Shown here: positions 33,802-42,826 of the stretch, piece after piece
Layout of the letters: the number at the start of each line of letters is the position of its first letter
Numbering within the stretch: the stretch's first letter is position 1
Source: Streptomyces sp. NBC_00178
GTDB taxonomy: Bacteria; Actinomycetota; Actinomycetes; Streptomycetales; Streptomycetaceae
Assembly: GCF_036206005.1 (NCBI RefSeq)
Contig: NZ_CP108143.1
Span: forward strand, 2,294,001-2,358,000
Reading direction: 5' to 3'
Length of the DNA: 64,000 bases
Program-made: the position numbers and the translations under genes
The notes under the pieces: model-generated
Database searches by the model: none
Told to the model about the DNA's origin: nothing
What the model saw: only the letters and a program-made list of their open reading frames with translations

Positions 33802-35298
33802 GTGGCGGAGACGGGGCTCGACCTGCGGACCACGCTCCAGCACATCGTGGACACGGCGACGGCCCTGGCCGGGGCGCGTCACGGCGCCCTGGCCCTGCTC
33901 GACCCGGCGGACCGGCACGTCACGGACCTGTTCACCACCGGCATGACGGACGCCGAACGCCTGGGCGCGCGTCCGCTGCTCGACGGCCGGACGGGGTTCC
34001 TCGGGGTCCTCGTCGACGACGCGCAGGCGGTACGGCTCGACGAGCTGCCGCCCCGCCCCGCGTCCGACGGCGAGCCGCCCCCGATGCGGTCCTTCCTCGG
34101 GGCCCCGGTCCGGGTGCGCTCCGAAGTGCTCGGCAGCCTGTGCCTCACCGCGGAGGAACCCGGGCGGTTCTCCGACACCGATCTGGCACTGCTGCGGCTG
34201 CTCGCCTCCCAGGCCGCCGCCGCGATCGGCGGTGCCCACCTCTACCGGGCGGCCCGGCAGCGGGAGCGCTGGATCGAGGGTGCGGCCGCCGTGACCCGGG
34301 CTCTGCTGACGGGCGCCGGCCCGACCGACGCCCTGACCACGGTCGCCGAGCGGGCGCGGGTGCTGGCCGGCGCGGCGGCCGGGGTGATCCTCCAGCCGAC
34401 CGACGACGGCGGGATGGAGATCGTCGCCGCCTCAACCCTCGACGATCCCGCGGGCCTCGTCGGCACCGCCATCGCGCCGGGCTCCCCCGTCCTCGTGCAG
34501 CTGCTGAGCGGCGAGGAGGTCTTCATCGACGACTCGTCGACCGACCCCAGGATGACGACCCCGGTGCGGTCGCGGTTCGGCCCCAGCATGATGCTGCCGC
34601 TGCAGAGCGGGGGGCGGCTCATCGGCACGCTCGCCCTGCCCCGGCGCAGGGGCGGGCTCCCGTACACGGACATGGACCGGCTGCTGGCGTCGCAGTTCGC
34701 CTCCCAGGCCGCGCTGGCCCTGGTGATGGCGGACGCGCAGCACTACCGGGAGCAGCTGGCGGTCTACGAGGACCGTGACCGCATCGCCCGTGACCTGCAC
34801 GACCTCGTCGTACAGCGGCTGTTCGCGACGGAGATGATGCTGGAGTCGACCCGCCGCAAGGACCTCGACGGCGACGCGGAGACCGCCCGGCTGCTCACCC
34901 GGGCCGTCGACGAGCTGGACTCCACCATCCAGGAGGTCAGGACGGCGATCTTCGCCCTTCAGCAGCCGCCGGCCGAGGCACCCGCCACGTTCCGCGGCAG
35001 GGTGCTGCGCGAGACGGGTGGCGCCGCGGCGGTGCTGGGCTTCCAGCCGTCGGTGCACTTCGCGGGTGCGGTGGACACCCTGGTCGTGGAGCCTGTGGCG
35101 GGCCGGCTGCTCGACGTGCTGCGCGGGGCACTGGCCGCCGCGCACCGCCGGGCGGGCGCGACGGCCGTCGAGGTGGAGGTGGACGCGACGGCGCGTGAGC
35201 CCGACGGGCGCGCCGCAGTGCGCCTGGTGGTGGCGGACGACGGGCGCGACGAGGACGGCACCCGGTCGCCGACCGTCATTTGGCAGGTGCCGCTCTGA
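33802..35298 (+). CDS. Tandem-GAF sensor kinase (DevS-like) with degenerate ATPase domain
   Basis: A 498-residue cytoplasmic protein. Two GAF domains span residues about 8-145 and 160-310, followed by a HisKA_3 dimerisation domain with an intact H-box (RIARDLHDLVVQRLFA, His near residue 333). The C-terminal ATP-binding domain looks degraded: where an N-box (ExxxNxxRHA) is expected it reads LLDVLRGALAAAHRRAGA without asparagine. Only VADDGRDEDG remains of the G1 box, and the G2 loop is missing before the terminal WQVPL. It may be a pseudokinase sensor or require another kinase. The GTG at 33802 lies 17 bp after the MreB-like gene. Confidence 0.85.
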   Translation: MAETGLDLRTTLQHIVDTATALAGARHGALALLDPADRHVTDLFTTGMTDAERLGARPLLDGRTGFLGVLVDDAQAVRLDELPPRPASDGEPPPMRSFLGAPVRVRSEVLGSLCLTAEEPGRFSDTDLALLRLLASQAAAAIGGAHLYRAARQRERWIEGAAAVTRALLTGAGPTDALTTVAERARVLAGAAAGVILQPTDDGGMEIVAASTLDDPAGLVGTAIAPGSPVLVQLLSGEEVFIDDSSTDPRMTTPVRSRFGPSMMLPLQSGGRLIGTLALPRRRGGLPYTDMDRLLASQFASQAALALVMADAQHYREQLAVYEDRDRIARDLHDLVVQRLFATEMMLESTRRKDLDGDAETARLLTRAVDELDSTIQEVRTAIFALQQPPAEAPATFRGRVLRETGGAAAVLGFQPSVHFAGAVDTLVVEPVAGRLLDVLRGALAAAHRRAGATAVEVEVDATAREPDGRAAVRLVVADDGRDEDGTRSPTVIWQVPL

Positions 35299-35707
35299 GC
35301 GCGATGCGGGTGCTGGAGTGGGCGACGCCCGCGTCCTTCTTCAGCCGGCGCAGCAGGGCGTCGAGCGACCCCGGGTCGGCCGCCGTCGCGCGCACCAGGT
35401 AGTCGTGGCCACCCGTCACGTGCACCACCTCGGTGATGCCGGGCAGGGTGAGCACCGCCCGTTCGAACTCCTCGTTCGTCGTGTCGAGGCGCAGCGACAC
35501 GTCGATGAAGACGACGAGACCCGAGCGGGTGTCGGCGGCCGGGTCGACGATGACGGTGAAGCCCCGGATCACGCCGTCGCGGCGCATGCGGCGTACGCGG
35601 TCGCCCGCCGCGTTGGCGCTGAGCCCCACGCGTACACCCAGATCGCGGTACGAGATCCGGGCGTCCTCCTGGAGGATGCCGAGGATCTCTCTGTCCAGCC
35701 GGTCCAT
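35276..35707 (-). CDS. Lrp/AsnC family transcriptional regulator
   Basis: A 143-residue regulator. The N-terminal HTH (LDREILGILQEDARISYRDLGVRVGLSANAAGDRVRRM) covers residues 3-50, and the C-terminal RAM/ligand domain contains VTGGHDYLVRATAADPGSL. Such proteins sense amino acids and assemble as octamers or dimers. The ATG at 35707 is preferred over a GTG two codons upstream. Its 3' end overlaps the converging GAF kinase by 23 bp. It is divergent from the MFS porter, a possible target. Confidence 0.92.
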   Translation of the reverse strand: MDRLDREILGILQEDARISYRDLGVRVGLSANAAGDRVRRMRRDGVIRGFTVIVDPAADTRSGLVVFIDVSLRLDTTNEEFERAVLTLPGITEVVHVTGGHDYLVRATAADPGSLDALLRRLKKDAGVAHSSTRIALRAAPAK

Positions 35708-35866
35708 AGGCACGAGTGTGGCAGCCGGGGCCCGGAAGCGACCGCCGAGCGAGGTCCGGACCGGCTGCGGGGGCCCGTCGGCCCTAGGGGCGTCTACGTC
35801 GGAAGGGCTTACCCGGATGGCTCAGTCCACCGCGCCCCACCGGTGGGCCCGCCCTTGACTTGCGGT

Positions 35867-37075
35867 GTGGACACCGTCGGCAAGGCCCCCTCCCCGGACC
35901 GGACCCGGTCCACCGCCGCGTACCGGAACCTGATCATGGCCACGGTCGGGTTCACCCTCACCTTCTGGGCCTGGAACCTGATCTCGCCGCTGTCCGGGGA
36001 CTTCAAGGAGAGGCTCGGGCTGAGTTCCTTCCAGCAGTCGCTCCTGGTCGCCGTGCCGGTGCTCGTCGGCTCGCTCGGCCGCATCCCCGCCGGCGCCCTG
36101 ACCGACAAGTTCGGTGCGAAGCTGATGTTCCCGGTGGTCTCGGCGCTGACGATCGTCCCGGTGCTGCTGCTCATCCCGGCGAAGGACTCCTACGGGGCGA
36201 TGATCGCCGTCGGCTTCCTGCTCGGGCTGGGCGGCACGACGTTCGCCATCGGCATCCCCCTGGTCAACTCGTGGTTCGCGCCCGCGAAACGGGGGCTCGC
36301 GCTCGGGGTGTTCGGCATGGGCATGGGCGGCGTGGCCCTGTCCGGCTACTTCACGCCCCGGATCGCCGACCAGCACGTGAACCTGCCGTTCTGGATCGTC
36401 GCCGGAGCGCTGGCCGTGTACTCGCTGCTGGCCGCGGTCCTCATCACCGACCACCCGGACCGCAAGGTGCCGACGGACACGCTGGGCCACCGGCTGGGGC
36501 AGGCGGGGCGGCTGCGTGTGACGTGGGAGCTGTCCGCGCTGTACGCGATCGGTTTCGGCGGCATCGTCGCGTTCGGCGTGTACCTGCCGACGTATCTGAA
36601 GACCTGGTACGACATGTCGCCGACCGAGGCGGGCACCAAGGCCGCCGGTTTCGCGCTGGTCACCGTCGTCTTCCGGCCGATCGGCGGCTGGCTGTCGGAC
36701 CGGATCCATCCCGCCCTCGTCACGGCCGGGGCTCTGCTGCTGGCGGCCCTGCTGGCCATCGTCCAGGCCTTCGACCCGCCGCTGGACCCGCTGGGCACGA
36801 TCGCGCTGCTGTTCATGGCGGCGGGGCTCGGCACCGCGAGCGGCAGTGTCTTCGCCCTGGTCTCGCAGGTGACCCCGCAGGCCAAGGTGGGCAGCGTGAC
36901 CGGCATCGTCGGTGCCATGGGCGGCCTCGGCGGCTTCGTGCCGCCGCTGGTGATGGGCGCGATCTACAGCGCCAAGGGCACCTACTCGATCGGCTTCATG
37001 CTGCTCTCCGACCTGGCGCTGGCCGGGAGCGTGTACGCGTACGGCCGCATGCGGAACGTGCGGCGCGACGCCTGA
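35867..37075 (+). CDS. MFS transporter, nitrate/nitrite porter (NNP, NarK-like) family
   Basis: A 402-residue 12-helix membrane transporter. The N-terminal FTLTFWAWNLISPLSG helix, the loop motif GRIPAGALTDKFGAK and the later GWLSDR motif fit the NarK/NNP branch of the MFS. Exact NNP glycine-rich nitrate signatures (such as GSVTGIVGAMGGLGGFVPP) are present in the second half. No nitrate reductase genes are nearby, so nitrate/nitrite is the family default but another small anion is possible. The GTG at 35867 was chosen as the first in-frame start before helix 1. Confidence 0.82.
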   Translation: MDTVGKAPSPDRTRSTAAYRNLIMATVGFTLTFWAWNLISPLSGDFKERLGLSSFQQSLLVAVPVLVGSLGRIPAGALTDKFGAKLMFPVVSALTIVPVLLLIPAKDSYGAMIAVGFLLGLGGTTFAIGIPLVNSWFAPAKRGLALGVFGMGMGGVALSGYFTPRIADQHVNLPFWIVAGALAVYSLLAAVLITDHPDRKVPTDTLGHRLGQAGRLRVTWELSALYAIGFGGIVAFGVYLPTYLKTWYDMSPTEAGTKAAGFALVTVVFRPIGGWLSDRIHPALVTAGALLLAALLAIVQAFDPPLDPLGTIALLFMAAGLGTASGSVFALVSQVTPQAKVGSVTGIVGAMGGLGGFVPPLVMGAIYSAKGTYSIGFMLLSDLALAGSVYAYGRMRNVRRDA

Positions 37076-37128
37076 CGGTGTGTCCGGCTCGAGGGGCGGT
37101 CCAGCGGGTACCGCCTAGGCTGCACCGG

Positions 37129-38607
37129 GTGACCTCTCTTCTGCCCGCGCTGAGCGGAGCGTCCCGCAGGCCGGACTCCCCCGAGGCCGTCCGGTTCGGG
37201 GAACACGTCCTGACCTACGCGCAGTTGGACACGGCCTCCGCCTCCCTGGCCGCCCGGATCGCGGGGGCGGGGCGGGTCGCCGTCTGGGCCACCCCGACGC
37301 CGGAGACCGTGGTCGCCGTCGTCGCGGCGCTGCGGGCCGGGGTGCCCGCCGTCCCGCTCAACCCGAGGACGGGCGAGCGGGAACTCGCGCACATCGTCGC
37401 CGACAGCGCGCCCCGCTGGGTGCTGGCCGGGGCGGACGACGAGCTGCCGGCCGCACTCGACGGCACGGAGCGGCTGCTCGTCCGGACGGAGCTGCTGCCC
37501 GGCGGCACACCCGCCGGGGACGGGGAGCCGGCTCTCCCCGAGCCCTCCGCCGACTCCCCCGCCCTGGTCGTCTACACCTCGGGCACCACCGGTCCGCCCA
37601 AGGGCGCCGTCCTGCCGCGCCGGGCGATCGCCGCCTCGCTGGACGCGCTGGAGGACGCCTGGCGGTGGACGGGTCAGGACGTCCTGGTCCACGCCCTGCC
37701 GCTGTTCCATGTGCACGGCCTGATCCTGGGCGTCCTCGGACCGCTGCGCCGGGGCGGCTCCGTGCGGCACCTCGGCCGGTTCTCCGCCGAGGGTGTGGCA
37801 CGCGAGCTGCTGTCCGGGGGCACGATGCTCTTCGGAGTGCCCACGATGTACCACCGGCTGGCGGGCGCGCTGGAGGATCCCGGGGCCCCCGCGGGCCTCA
37901 GGAAGGCCCTCGCGGGTGCCCGGCTGCTGGTCTCCGGCTCGGCGGCGCTGCCGGTCCACGACCAGGAGCGGATCGCGTCGGCCACCGGCCGCCGGGTCGT
38001 CGAGCGGTACGGGATGACGGAGACCCTGATGAACACCGGGGTGCGGGCGGACGGCGAACCGCGTGCCGGGACGGTCGGCCCGCCGCTCCCGGGCGTGGAG
38101 CTGAGGATCGTCGAGGAGGACGGCAGCGTGATCGAGGACCCCGCCTCCATCGGCGAGATCCAGGTGCGCGGCCCGAACCTCTTCACCTGCTATCTGAACC
38201 GGCCGGACGCCACGGCGGCCGCCTTCACCGAGGACGGCTTCTTCCGCACGGGCGACATGGCCACCGTCGACCCCGACGGCTACGTGCGGATCGTCGGACG
38301 CAAGGCCACCGACCTGATCAAGAGCGGCGGCTACAAGATCGGGGCGGGCGAGATCGAGAACGCCCTGCTGGAGCACCCCGGTGTGCGGGAGGCGGCCGTC
38401 ACCGGCGAGCCGGACGCGGACCTCGGCGAGCGGATCGTCGCCTGGGTCGTGCCGGCCGACCCCGGGGCGCCGCCGGGGACGGCGGAACTCGCGGACCACG
38501 TGGCGCGTCTGCTGGCACCGCACAAACGCCCGCGCGTGGTGCACCATCTCGACGCGCTGCCCCGCAACGAGCTGGGCAAGATCATGAAGAGGTCGCTCGG
38601 TGTCTGA
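37129..38607 (+). CDS. matB: Malonyl-CoA synthetase
   Basis: A 492-residue adenylate-forming enzyme making malonyl-CoA (and methylmalonyl-CoA) from the free diacid, ATP and CoA. The P-loop YTSGTTGPPKGAV, the FHVHGLILGVLGPL block, A5 RYGMTETLMNT, the hinge GRKATDLIKSGGYKIGAGEIE and the catalytic lysine in NELGKIMKRS are all intact. The closeness to S. coelicolor MatB (SCO2444, from memory) extends over the whole chain. It overlaps the next carboxyltransferase gene by 8 bp, so the two are co-translated. This is an alternative supply of extender units for fatty-acid or polyketide synthesis. Confidence 0.93.
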   Translation: MTSLLPALSGASRRPDSPEAVRFGEHVLTYAQLDTASASLAARIAGAGRVAVWATPTPETVVAVVAALRAGVPAVPLNPRTGERELAHIVADSAPRWVLAGADDELPAALDGTERLLVRTELLPGGTPAGDGEPALPEPSADSPALVVYTSGTTGPPKGAVLPRRAIAASLDALEDAWRWTGQDVLVHALPLFHVHGLILGVLGPLRRGGSVRHLGRFSAEGVARELLSGGTMLFGVPTMYHRLAGALEDPGAPAGLRKALAGARLLVSGSAALPVHDQERIASATGRRVVERYGMTETLMNTGVRADGEPRAGTVGPPLPGVELRIVEEDGSVIEDPASIGEIQVRGPNLFTCYLNRPDATAAAFTEDGFFRTGDMATVDPDGYVRIVGRKATDLIKSGGYKIGAGEIENALLEHPGVREAAVTGEPDADLGERIVAWVVPADPGAPPGTAELADHVARLLAPHKRPRVVHHLDALPRNELGKIMKRSLGV

Positions 38608-39958
38608 GCCCCGTGGCGACGACCGCATGTCGGCCCGGGACGCCGTCGCCGCCGTCACCAGCCGCTTCACCGAGCACCGCCCCGACGCCCGCCCGGCGGC
38701 CCCGGACGGACCGCTCGGCTGGTCCGGCTACGCCGAGTCCAGGGCGCGCGCCGTCGAGCGCACCGGCGAGGAGGAGTCCGTCCTGTACGGCACGGCCGGG
38801 GTCGGCGACCGGGAATGCGTCCTGGTCTCCTTCGAATTCGGCTTCCTGGGAGGCTCGTTGGGCGGCCTCACCGGGGACCGGCTGGAGGCCGCGTACACGC
38901 TGGCACGGGAGCGGCGCCTGCCCCTCGTCTCGCTCGTCGCGACCGGGGGCAGCCGGATGCAGGAGGGCATGATCGCCCTGATACAGCTCCAGCGCGTGGC
39001 CCGGGCCTCCGCCCTGCTGAGGGCTGCGGGACTGCCGCAGATCGCCGTGCTGCGGGACCCGACGACCGGGGGCGGCTGGGCGACCGTCGGTGCGGGCGCC
39101 GACGTGATCCTGGCCCTGCCCGGGGCGCAGATCGGGTTCGCCGGCTCCCGGGTGCGCCCGGCCGACGCCGATCCGTACGCGTACACCGCCGAGGGGCAGT
39201 CGGAGGCGGGGGCGGTCGACGCGGTCGTCGCGCCGGACGAGCTGCCCGGCGTGCTGAACCAATGGCTGACCCTGCTGACCGCGACGGTCCCGGCCGAGGC
39301 GGCCCCCGTCCCCCGCGCGCTGTCGGCCACCGCGCTGCCCTCGACCGGCTGGGAGGCGGTGGAGCGGGCGCGTTCCGCCGCCCGCCCTCGGGCCGGGGCC
39401 TACCTGGACGCGTACTTCGCCTACCGGCTGCCGCTGACCGGCGACCGCTGCGGAGGGACCGACCCCGGTCTGCTCGCCGGTGTCGGCCTGCACGACGGAC
39501 GCCCGGTGGCGTACGTCGCCCAGTGCGGCACGGCGACCCGCCCGGCGGGCTACCGCACGGCGGCCCGGGTCGTCCGTCTCGCGGACCGGCTCGGCCTCCC
39601 GGTGCTGACGCTCGTCGACACACCCGGCGCGGCCAACGACGCCGAGGCGGAACGGGCGGGCGCCGGCGCGGCCATCGCCGACGCCTTCGCGGCGGTGGCC
39701 GGGGCCGGGGTGCCCGTGACCACGCTCGTCATCGGCGAGGGCGGTTCGGGCGGCGCACTGGCCCTGGCCGCTCCGGACAGCACCCATGTCACCTCGGACA
39801 GCTACTTCTCGGTGATCGCTCCGGAACTGGCGGCGGCGATCCTGAAGCGGGGGCCCGGCGAGGTGCGGTCCACCGCCGACCAGCTGCGGCTGCGCCCCCA
39901 GGACCTGGTGGACCTCGGGGTGGCGCGCTCGGTCGTGGGCCCGGCCGACGGCGCCTGA
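38600..39958 (+). CDS. Fused acyl-CoA carboxyltransferase (AccD-AccA-like)
   Basis: A 452-residue crotonase-fold protein with two halves. The N-terminal half, around FEFGFLGGSLGGLTGDRLEAAY and GGSRMQEGMIALIQ, resembles the beta carboxyltransferase. The C-terminal half, around GLPVLTLVDTPGAANDAEAE and VIGEGGSGGALALA, resembles the alpha subunit. It lacks the N-terminal zinc ribbon of bacterial AccD. No biotin carboxylase or biotin carrier gene is in the window. Coupling to matB suggests it handles malonyl/methylmalonyl-CoA, perhaps as a decarboxylase-like or trans-acting subunit. The GTG at 38600 overlaps matB; an ATG at 38627 is an alternative. Confidence 0.85.
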   Translation: MSEPRGDDRMSARDAVAAVTSRFTEHRPDARPAAPDGPLGWSGYAESRARAVERTGEEESVLYGTAGVGDRECVLVSFEFGFLGGSLGGLTGDRLEAAYTLARERRLPLVSLVATGGSRMQEGMIALIQLQRVARASALLRAAGLPQIAVLRDPTTGGGWATVGAGADVILALPGAQIGFAGSRVRPADADPYAYTAEGQSEAGAVDAVVAPDELPGVLNQWLTLLTATVPAEAAPVPRALSATALPSTGWEAVERARSAARPRAGAYLDAYFAYRLPLTGDRCGGTDPGLLAGVGLHDGRPVAYVAQCGTATRPAGYRTAARVVRLADRLGLPVLTLVDTPGAANDAEAERAGAGAAIADAFAAVAGAGVPVTTLVIGEGGSGGALALAAPDSTHVTSDSYFSVIAPELAAAILKRGPGEVRSTADQLRLRPQDLVDLGVARSVVGPADGA

Positions 39959-40064
39959 CGTCCCCGCGACGCGACCGGCACCCAGGGGGCGGCCTGCGGG
40001 CCTGTCGAACGGCTGTTGGCTAGCGTGACGGAGGACCATCATCGAACGAGGAAAGGTCCGAGTC

Positions 40065-40853
40065 ATGGCCGCAGAAACCGAGGGCACTCCGTGCTGGGCC
40101 GACGGGACGTTCGGCGACCTCGAAGGGGCGAAGCTCTTCTACGGTGAGCTCCTGGGCTGGTCGTACGGCGACTCGATGCCCGAGTACGGCAACTACACGC
40201 AGGCCTACGTGGACGGCAAGGCGGTCGCCGCCCTGTCGCCGCCCATGCCCGGCGAGGAGGTGCCGTCCGCGTGGTGCCTGTATCTCGCCACGCCGGACGC
40301 CGCAGCCGTCACCGGGAGGATCCGCGAACACGGCGGCCAGGTGGTCGTGGAGCCCATGCAGGTGGGTGACTTCGGGACGATGGTGCTCGCCCTCGACCCC
40401 GGCGGGACGCCGTTCGGCGTGTGGCAGAAGGGCACCCACCAGGGCTTCGAGGCACAGGCGGTACCCGGCGCCTACTGCTGGGCCGAGGTCTACACCCGGG
40501 ACCCGGAGAAGGCGGACGCCTTCTTCTCCGCCGTCTTCGGATACGGGGTGAAGCACCTCCAGGACGACGCCATCGACTTCTCCCTCTACGACCTGGGCGC
40601 GGACCCGGTGCTGGGCAGGATGAAGATGACCGGGGACTTCCCGCCCCAGGTGCCGGCCCACATGAACGTGTACTTCACCGTCGCCGACTGCGACGCCGCC
40701 GTGGAGAAGGCCACGTCGCTCGGCGCGGAGCTGCGGTTCGGCCCGATGACGATCCCCTTCGGCCGGTTCGCCACCCTGACGGACCCTCAGGGTGCGGTGT
40801 TCTCGGTCATCGACGTCACGACGACCGCGGGTGAGATGCCCGAGGTCTCGTAG
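40065..40853 (+). CDS. Tandem VOC (glyoxalase/bleomycin-resistance fold) protein
   Basis: A 262-residue protein with two vicinal-oxygen-chelate modules, residues about 8-122 and 135-255. Each has the paired beta-alpha-beta pattern (WADGTFGDLEGAKLFYGELLG and CWAEVYTRDPEKADAFFSAVFG). Close relatives are annotated as hydroxylase-like or glyoxalase-like proteins of unknown substrate. Metal ligands are incomplete, so catalysis is uncertain. GAGGAAAGG precedes the ATG. It stands alone and is followed by a terminator. Confidence 0.88.
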   Translation: MAAETEGTPCWADGTFGDLEGAKLFYGELLGWSYGDSMPEYGNYTQAYVDGKAVAALSPPMPGEEVPSAWCLYLATPDAAAVTGRIREHGGQVVVEPMQVGDFGTMVLALDPGGTPFGVWQKGTHQGFEAQAVPGAYCWAEVYTRDPEKADAFFSAVFGYGVKHLQDDAIDFSLYDLGADPVLGRMKMTGDFPPQVPAHMNVYFTVADCDAAVEKATSLGAELRFGPMTIPFGRFATLTDPQGAVFSVIDVTTTAGEMPEVS

Positions 40854-40911
40854 ACGCACCGGCCTGCCCCGCCCGCGTCGGGGCACATGGCCGCCCGGGC
40901 CCGGGGCCGGT

Positions 40912-40944
40912 CCGGCTGCCGGGCCCCCGCCGCCCGGCAGCCGG
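40912..40944. terminator. Bidirectional terminator between the VOC gene and ssuB
   Basis: A 13-bp GC stem (CCGGCTGCCGGGC and its complement) with a 7-nt loop in the 119-bp convergent gap. Overlapping alternative pairings with the following GGGCCCCGGCAGCCGG can form as well. Confidence 0.65.
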
Positions 40945-40972
40945 GCCCCGGCAGCCGGGCGGTGCCCTGCCG

Positions 40973-41770
40973 TCAGTCCGCCCGGGGCGGTGGTGACGCC
41001 TGCCGCATCACCGCCGCCAGCTCCCCGCGCAGCCGTGAGAACTCCGGGGTGCCGCGCAGGGCGGCCACGTCCGTCCCCGGCCCACGCTCCAGGCCCACCT
41101 CCAGCTCGGTCACGATGCGGCCGGGGCCCGCCGCCATGACCAGGACCCTGGAGCCGAGCAGTACGGCCTCCTCCGCCGAGTGCGTCACGAACAGCACGGT
41201 GGTTCCGGAGGCCGCGGCCAGGGTGCGCACCTCCTCCTGGAGGCGTTCCCTGGTGAGCGCGTCCAGCGCCGCGAACGGCTCGTCCATCAGCAGCACGCGA
41301 GGCTCGCCGGCGAGGGTCCGCGCGATGGCGACCCGCTGCTGCTGGCCGCCGGAGAGCTCCCAGGTACGGCGCCCCTCCATGCCCGCGAGACCGACCTGTT
41401 CCAGCAGCTCCCGGGTGCGCGCGGCCCGCTGCGCACGCGGGACGCCGTGCCGTGCCAGTGCGAAGGCCACGTTGCCGCCGGCCGTACGCCACGGGAAGAG
41501 CCTCGGCTGCTGGAAGACGACACCGGTGGCGCTGCCCGGCACCGGCGCCTCGCCCCGGACCGTCGCCGTCCCCCGGGTGGGTTCCACGAAGCCGGCGGCG
41601 ATCCGGAGGAGGGTGGTCTTGCCGCACCCGGACGGCCCCACGAGGACGACGAACTCCCCCGGCGCGACCCTGAGCGAGACGTCCTGCACCGCGGTGACGC
41701 GCGCCTTCGGCCGCCCGTACCCGACCGTGATCCGGTCCAGGGCCAGGTCGGCGGTGTCAGCCCGCGGCAC
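40973..41770 (-). CDS. ssuB: Aliphatic sulfonate ABC transporter ATP-binding protein
   Basis: A 265-residue ATPase of the SsuB/TauB/NrtD family. Walker A GPSGCGKTT, signature LSGGQQQRVAIART, Walker B VLLMDEPFAALD and the switch HSAEEA (FVTHSAEEAVLL) are intact. It energises the SsuC permease for import of alkanesulfonates. It is the last gene of the operon and overlaps ssuA by 14 bp. Confidence 0.92.
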   Translation of the reverse strand: MPRADTADLALDRITVGYGRPKARVTAVQDVSLRVAPGEFVVLVGPSGCGKTTLLRIAAGFVEPTRGTATVRGEAPVPGSATGVVFQQPRLFPWRTAGGNVAFALARHGVPRAQRAARTRELLEQVGLAGMEGRRTWELSGGQQQRVAIARTLAGEPRVLLMDEPFAALDALTRERLQEEVRTLAAASGTTVLFVTHSAEEAVLLGSRVLVMAAGPGRIVTELEVGLERGPGTDVAALRGTPEFSRLRGELAAVMRQASPPPRAD

Positions 41771-42788
41771 GGGCCAGCTCCTCGGCGGCGAGGGCCTTCT
41801 CGAACGCGGCGGGTTCCGGGACCGCGTCCACGGCCTTCTGCCCCTCCAGAAAGACGGCCGCGTCGTGGAGGTACCGGGCGAACCTTCCGGGCGCGCCGGG
41901 CCTGCCGAGGTAGTCGGGACCCTGCTGCTCCTTCGCGGTCAGCAGGACGAGCTGCGCCAGCTGCCGCTTCGCCTCGGCCGGCGGGATGTTGAGTTCGGCC
42001 CCGATCGACCTGGCCGCCCGGTCGGGGTCGCTCCTGGTCTGCCCGACCGCCGCGTCCTGCGTCTTGAGCCACGTGGTGACGATGTCCGGGTGCTTCCGGG
42101 CGAACGTGTCGGTGACGATTCCCAGGTCCGCGGTGACCTTGCCCTGCTCGGCCAGTTCGCGGCTGGTGATCAGCGTCGTGCCGGTCTTCTGGATCTCGCC
42201 GAGCGTCGGCGTCCAGACGTACGCCGCGTCGATGTCGCCGCGCGTCCAGGCCGCGAGCGCGTCCTGCGGCTGGAGGTCGACGATGTTCACGTCGGCCGGC
42301 TTCACCCCGGCCTGTTCCAGGGCGGCGAGCAGCGAGAAGTGGGTGGTCGAGCCGAAGGGCGCGGCGACCTTCTTCCCTTTCAGCTCCTTGACGGAGCGGA
42401 TGCCCTTCCTGGCGACCAGGGCCTCGTTGTCACCGATCACGTCGTGGATCCACAGGACCTTGTAGGGAATGTTCAGGGGAGCGGACAGTCCCTTGGTGAC
42501 CGGGCTGGAACCGGCGAGCCCCAGGTCGACCGAACCGGAGATGACGGCGGTGTTGACGTCGCCGCCGGAGTCGAACTTCACCCAGCTGATGTCGGCTTCG
42601 GGCAACGCCTTCTCCAGCAGCCTCTGGTTCTTCACGACGAGGTCGGCGTTGGGTATCGCCTGGTAGGCGATGCGGACGGCGGTCCGGCCGGCCGCGCTGT
42701 CGGAGGCGCCGTCGCCGCAGCCCGCGACGGTCAGCACGGTGAGGGCGGCGGTGAGGAGGGCGGCTCGGCGGCGGATGGCCACGGACAT
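41757..42788 (-). CDS. ssuA: Aliphatic sulfonate ABC transporter substrate-binding lipoprotein
   Basis: A 343-residue extracytoplasmic binding protein. The signal peptide (MSVAIRRRAALLTAALTV) ends in the lipobox VAGC. The type II binding fold has IAYQAIPNADLVVKNQRLLEKAL, DLGLAGSSPVTKGL and the FGSTTHFSLLAALEQAGV hinge that contacts the sulfonate in SsuA/TauA proteins. Taurine rather than longer alkanesulfonates is possible as ligand. It lies between the permease and ATPase genes. Confidence 0.9.
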   Translation of the reverse strand: MSVAIRRRAALLTAALTVLTVAGCGDGASDSAAGRTAVRIAYQAIPNADLVVKNQRLLEKALPEADISWVKFDSGGDVNTAVISGSVDLGLAGSSPVTKGLSAPLNIPYKVLWIHDVIGDNEALVARKGIRSVKELKGKKVAAPFGSTTHFSLLAALEQAGVKPADVNIVDLQPQDALAAWTRGDIDAAYVWTPTLGEIQKTGTTLITSRELAEQGKVTADLGIVTDTFARKHPDIVTTWLKTQDAAVGQTRSDPDRAARSIGAELNIPPAEAKRQLAQLVLLTAKEQQGPDYLGRPGAPGRFARYLHDAAVFLEGQKAVDAVPEPAAFEKALAAEELARAAG

Positions 42789-42826
42789 GACGGGCTCCAG
42801 GGAGGGGATGGGCGGGGACATGGGTG

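Noticed and set aside
40065..40853. VOC protein as an antibiotic resistance determinant
   Set aside because: The bleomycin-resistance fold name is shared by many unrelated enzymes; metal ligands are incomplete and no biosynthetic cluster is near.
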